NCBI GenBank assembly: GCA_947165105.1
Contig: CAMUZC010000036.1
Location: 1 to 14,902 of the forward strand
Direction: 5' to 3'
DNA from: an uncultured Lachnospiraceae bacterium
GTDB taxonomy: Bacteria > Bacillota_A > Clostridia > TANB77 > CAG-508
Length of the DNA stretch: 14,902 nucleotides
Position 1 is the first letter of the stretch. Each line of letters starts with the position of its first letter. This document shows, piece by piece, positions 13,643-14,902 of this stretch. A model generated the notes under the pieces. The model was given only the letters and a program-made list of their open reading frames with translations, did not search any database and was not told the origin of the DNA. The position numbers and the translations under genes are program-made.

Positions 13643-14902
13643 ATGATTGATATTAAATTTTTAAGAGAAAACCCTGATGTTGTAAAGGAAAACATCAAAA
13701 AGAAATTTCAAGACCACAAATTAGTTTTGGTTGATGAAGTAATTGAATTAGACAAAAAAAATCGTCAAGCAATGCAAAATGGTGATAATTTAAGAGCTAA
13801 AAGAAAAGCTTTAAGTAATGAAATTGGAAACTTAATGAAACAAGGAAACAAAGAAGAAGCTGAAAAAATAAAAGCTGAGGTTCAAAAGTTAAATGATGAA
13901 CTTGTGGAAAATGAAAAATTGGAAGCTGAATATGCTGAAGCTATAAAAGAAAAAATGATGAAAATTCCAAATATTATTGACCCATCTGTACCAATTGGTA
14001 AAGACGACAGTGAAAATGTTGAAGTTCAAAAATTTGGTGATCCTGCCGTTCCAAGCTATGAAATACCACATCATGCTGATATTATAGCTAAATTTAATGG
14101 ATTGGATAAAGAATCAGCAGGACGTACAAGTGGTGTTGGATTTTATTATTTAATTGGTGATGTTGCTAGACTTCATGAAGCAATGCTTGCTTATGCAAGA
14201 GACTATATGATAGCAAACGGATTCACTTATGCTATTCCCCCATTCATGATTCGTAGCGATGTTGTTACAGGAGTTATGAGTTTTGAAGAAATGGATGCTA
14301 TGATGTACAAAATTGAAAATGAAGATTTATACTTAATAGGAACATCTGAACATTCAATGATAGGAAGATTTAAAGGACAAATGGTTAAGAAAGCTGAACT
14401 TCCAATTACTATGACATCTTATTCTCCATGTTTCAGAAAAGAAATTGGATCTCATGGATTAGAAGAAAGAGGTTTATACCGTGTACATCAATTTGAAAAA
14501 CAAGAAATGATAGTTCTATGCGAGCCAGAAGATTCTATGAATTGGTATAACAAAATGTGGAAATTAACTGTTGATTTATTCAGAAGTTGGAATGTTCCTG
14601 TAAGACAATTAGATTGCTGCTCTGGTGATATGGCTGATTTAAAAGTTAAATCTTGTGATGTAGAAGCTTGGAGTCCACGTCAACAAAAATATTTTGAAGT
14701 TGGAAGTTGTTCTACTTTAGGAGATGCACAAGCAAGACGTTTAGGAATACGTGTAAAAAATGAGAATGGCAACTACTATCCACATACTTTGAATAACACT
14801 GTTGTTGCTACTCCAAGAGGTTTAATTGCAGTATTAGAAAACAATTACAATGAAGATGGAAGTGTTACAGTTCCTGAAGTACTTAGACCATATATGGGTG
14901 GA
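13643..14902 (+). CDS. serS: Seryl-tRNA synthetase, 3' end cut off by the window
   Basis: This is a class II aminoacyl-tRNA synthetase that charges tRNA-Ser; 420 residues are visible and the frame stays open to the end. Since the family ends soon after VLRPYMGG, only a handful of codons are missing. The N-terminal long coiled-coil arm (about 27-105) binds the tRNA variable arm. The catalytic core has TSEH (234-237), motif 2 starting CFRKEIGSHG (263 on) and containing EERGLYRVHQFEKQEM, the serine-site segment SCDVEAWSPRQQKYFEVGSC, and motif 3 TPRGLIAVLENN (390-401). Motif 2 is the EERG-YRxHQFEKQEM form rather than the RDTRGL-HQF form of E. coli. The SD AGAAAGGAAG precedes the ATG; an ATG seven bases earlier is out of frame and ends after four codons. 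It is controlled by the serine T-box. Confidence 0.96.
   Translation, partial: MIDIKFLRENPDVVKENIKKKFQDHKLVLVDEVIELDKKNRQAMQNGDNLRAKRKALSNEIGNLMKQGNKEEAEKIKAEVQKLNDELVENEKLEAEYAEAIKEKMMKIPNIIDPSVPIGKDDSENVEVQKFGDPAVPSYEIPHHADIIAKFNGLDKESAGRTSGVGFYYLIGDVARLHEAMLAYARDYMIANGFTYAIPPFMIRSDVVTGVMSFEEMDAMMYKIENEDLYLIGTSEHSMIGRFKGQMVKKAELPITMTSYSPCFRKEIGSHGLEERGLYRVHQFEKQEMIVLCEPEDSMNWYNKMWKLTVDLFRSWNVPVRQLDCCSGDMADLKVKSCDVEAWSPRQQKYFEVGSCSTLGDAQARRLGIRVKNENGNYYPHTLNNTVVATPRGLIAVLENNYNEDGSVTVPEVLRPYMGG

Noticed and set aside
13889..14074. A 61-aa minus-strand open frame inside serS
   Set aside because: It is a Phe/Ile/Trp-rich antisense translation of the SerRS coiled-coil and linker region with no support.
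1..14902. CRISPR array, insertion sequence or prophage
   Set aside because: No regularly spaced repeats, transposase, integrase or phage structural genes are seen on either strand.

Overview
The window is AT-rich DNA from a low-GC, endospore-forming Firmicute, most likely a Clostridia member. The evidence is the base composition, strong Gram-positive ribosome-binding sites (AGGAGG type), a serine T-box leader, two Coat_F-type spore coat genes, a Spo0E-like phosphatase gene, and orthologues of Firmicute genes (mecA, pcrA, ymfF/ymfH, rpsU-yqeY). I cannot assign genus or species. Nearly every gene has a housekeeping or sporulation relative, and I see no IS element, prophage or CRISPR array.

Layout. 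Positions 1-58 are the 3' part of a tRNA-Cys. It shares a long bidirectional terminator with an aquaporin gene (minus, 116-811). A divergent promoter region (about 840-1032) separates the aquaporin gene from a mecA-like ClpC adaptor gene (plus, 1078-1704). A very long hairpin (1717-1776) lies between mecA and the convergent M23 peptidase gene (1791-2807). From there to 11898 all genes lie on the minus strand. In order of increasing coordinate they are M23 peptidase, two small coat proteins, pcrA, a D-Ala-D-Ala carboxypeptidase, two VirB2-like pilin paralogues, a 51-aa Spo0E-like protein, lgt, and an M16 protease pair (ymfH, ymfF). A small DUF378 membrane protein (plus, 12137-12331) shares a bidirectional terminator with the rpsU-yqeY operon (minus, transcribed from 13089 down to 12388). 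The window ends with serS (plus), preceded by a serine T-box riboswitch and missing only its last few codons.

How the genes relate. ymfF-ymfH-lgt look like one transcription unit. The Spo0E-like gene follows lgt with its own promoter, and two perfect TGTCGAA Spo0A-box matches, 10 bp apart, sit in the end of lgt just upstream. The two pilin genes follow under a near-consensus sigma-A promoter. A terminator-like hairpin then separates them from the carboxypeptidase gene, and its 3' arm contains that gene's Shine-Dalgarno sequence.

The points most worth a second look are the orphan pair of T4SS-type pilins beside cell-envelope and sporulation-control genes, the tandem Spo0A boxes before the Spo0E-like gene, the terminator/SD overlap, and the 27-bp hairpin after mecA. 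I found no clearly new multi-gene system; the pilin pair is the closest candidate.
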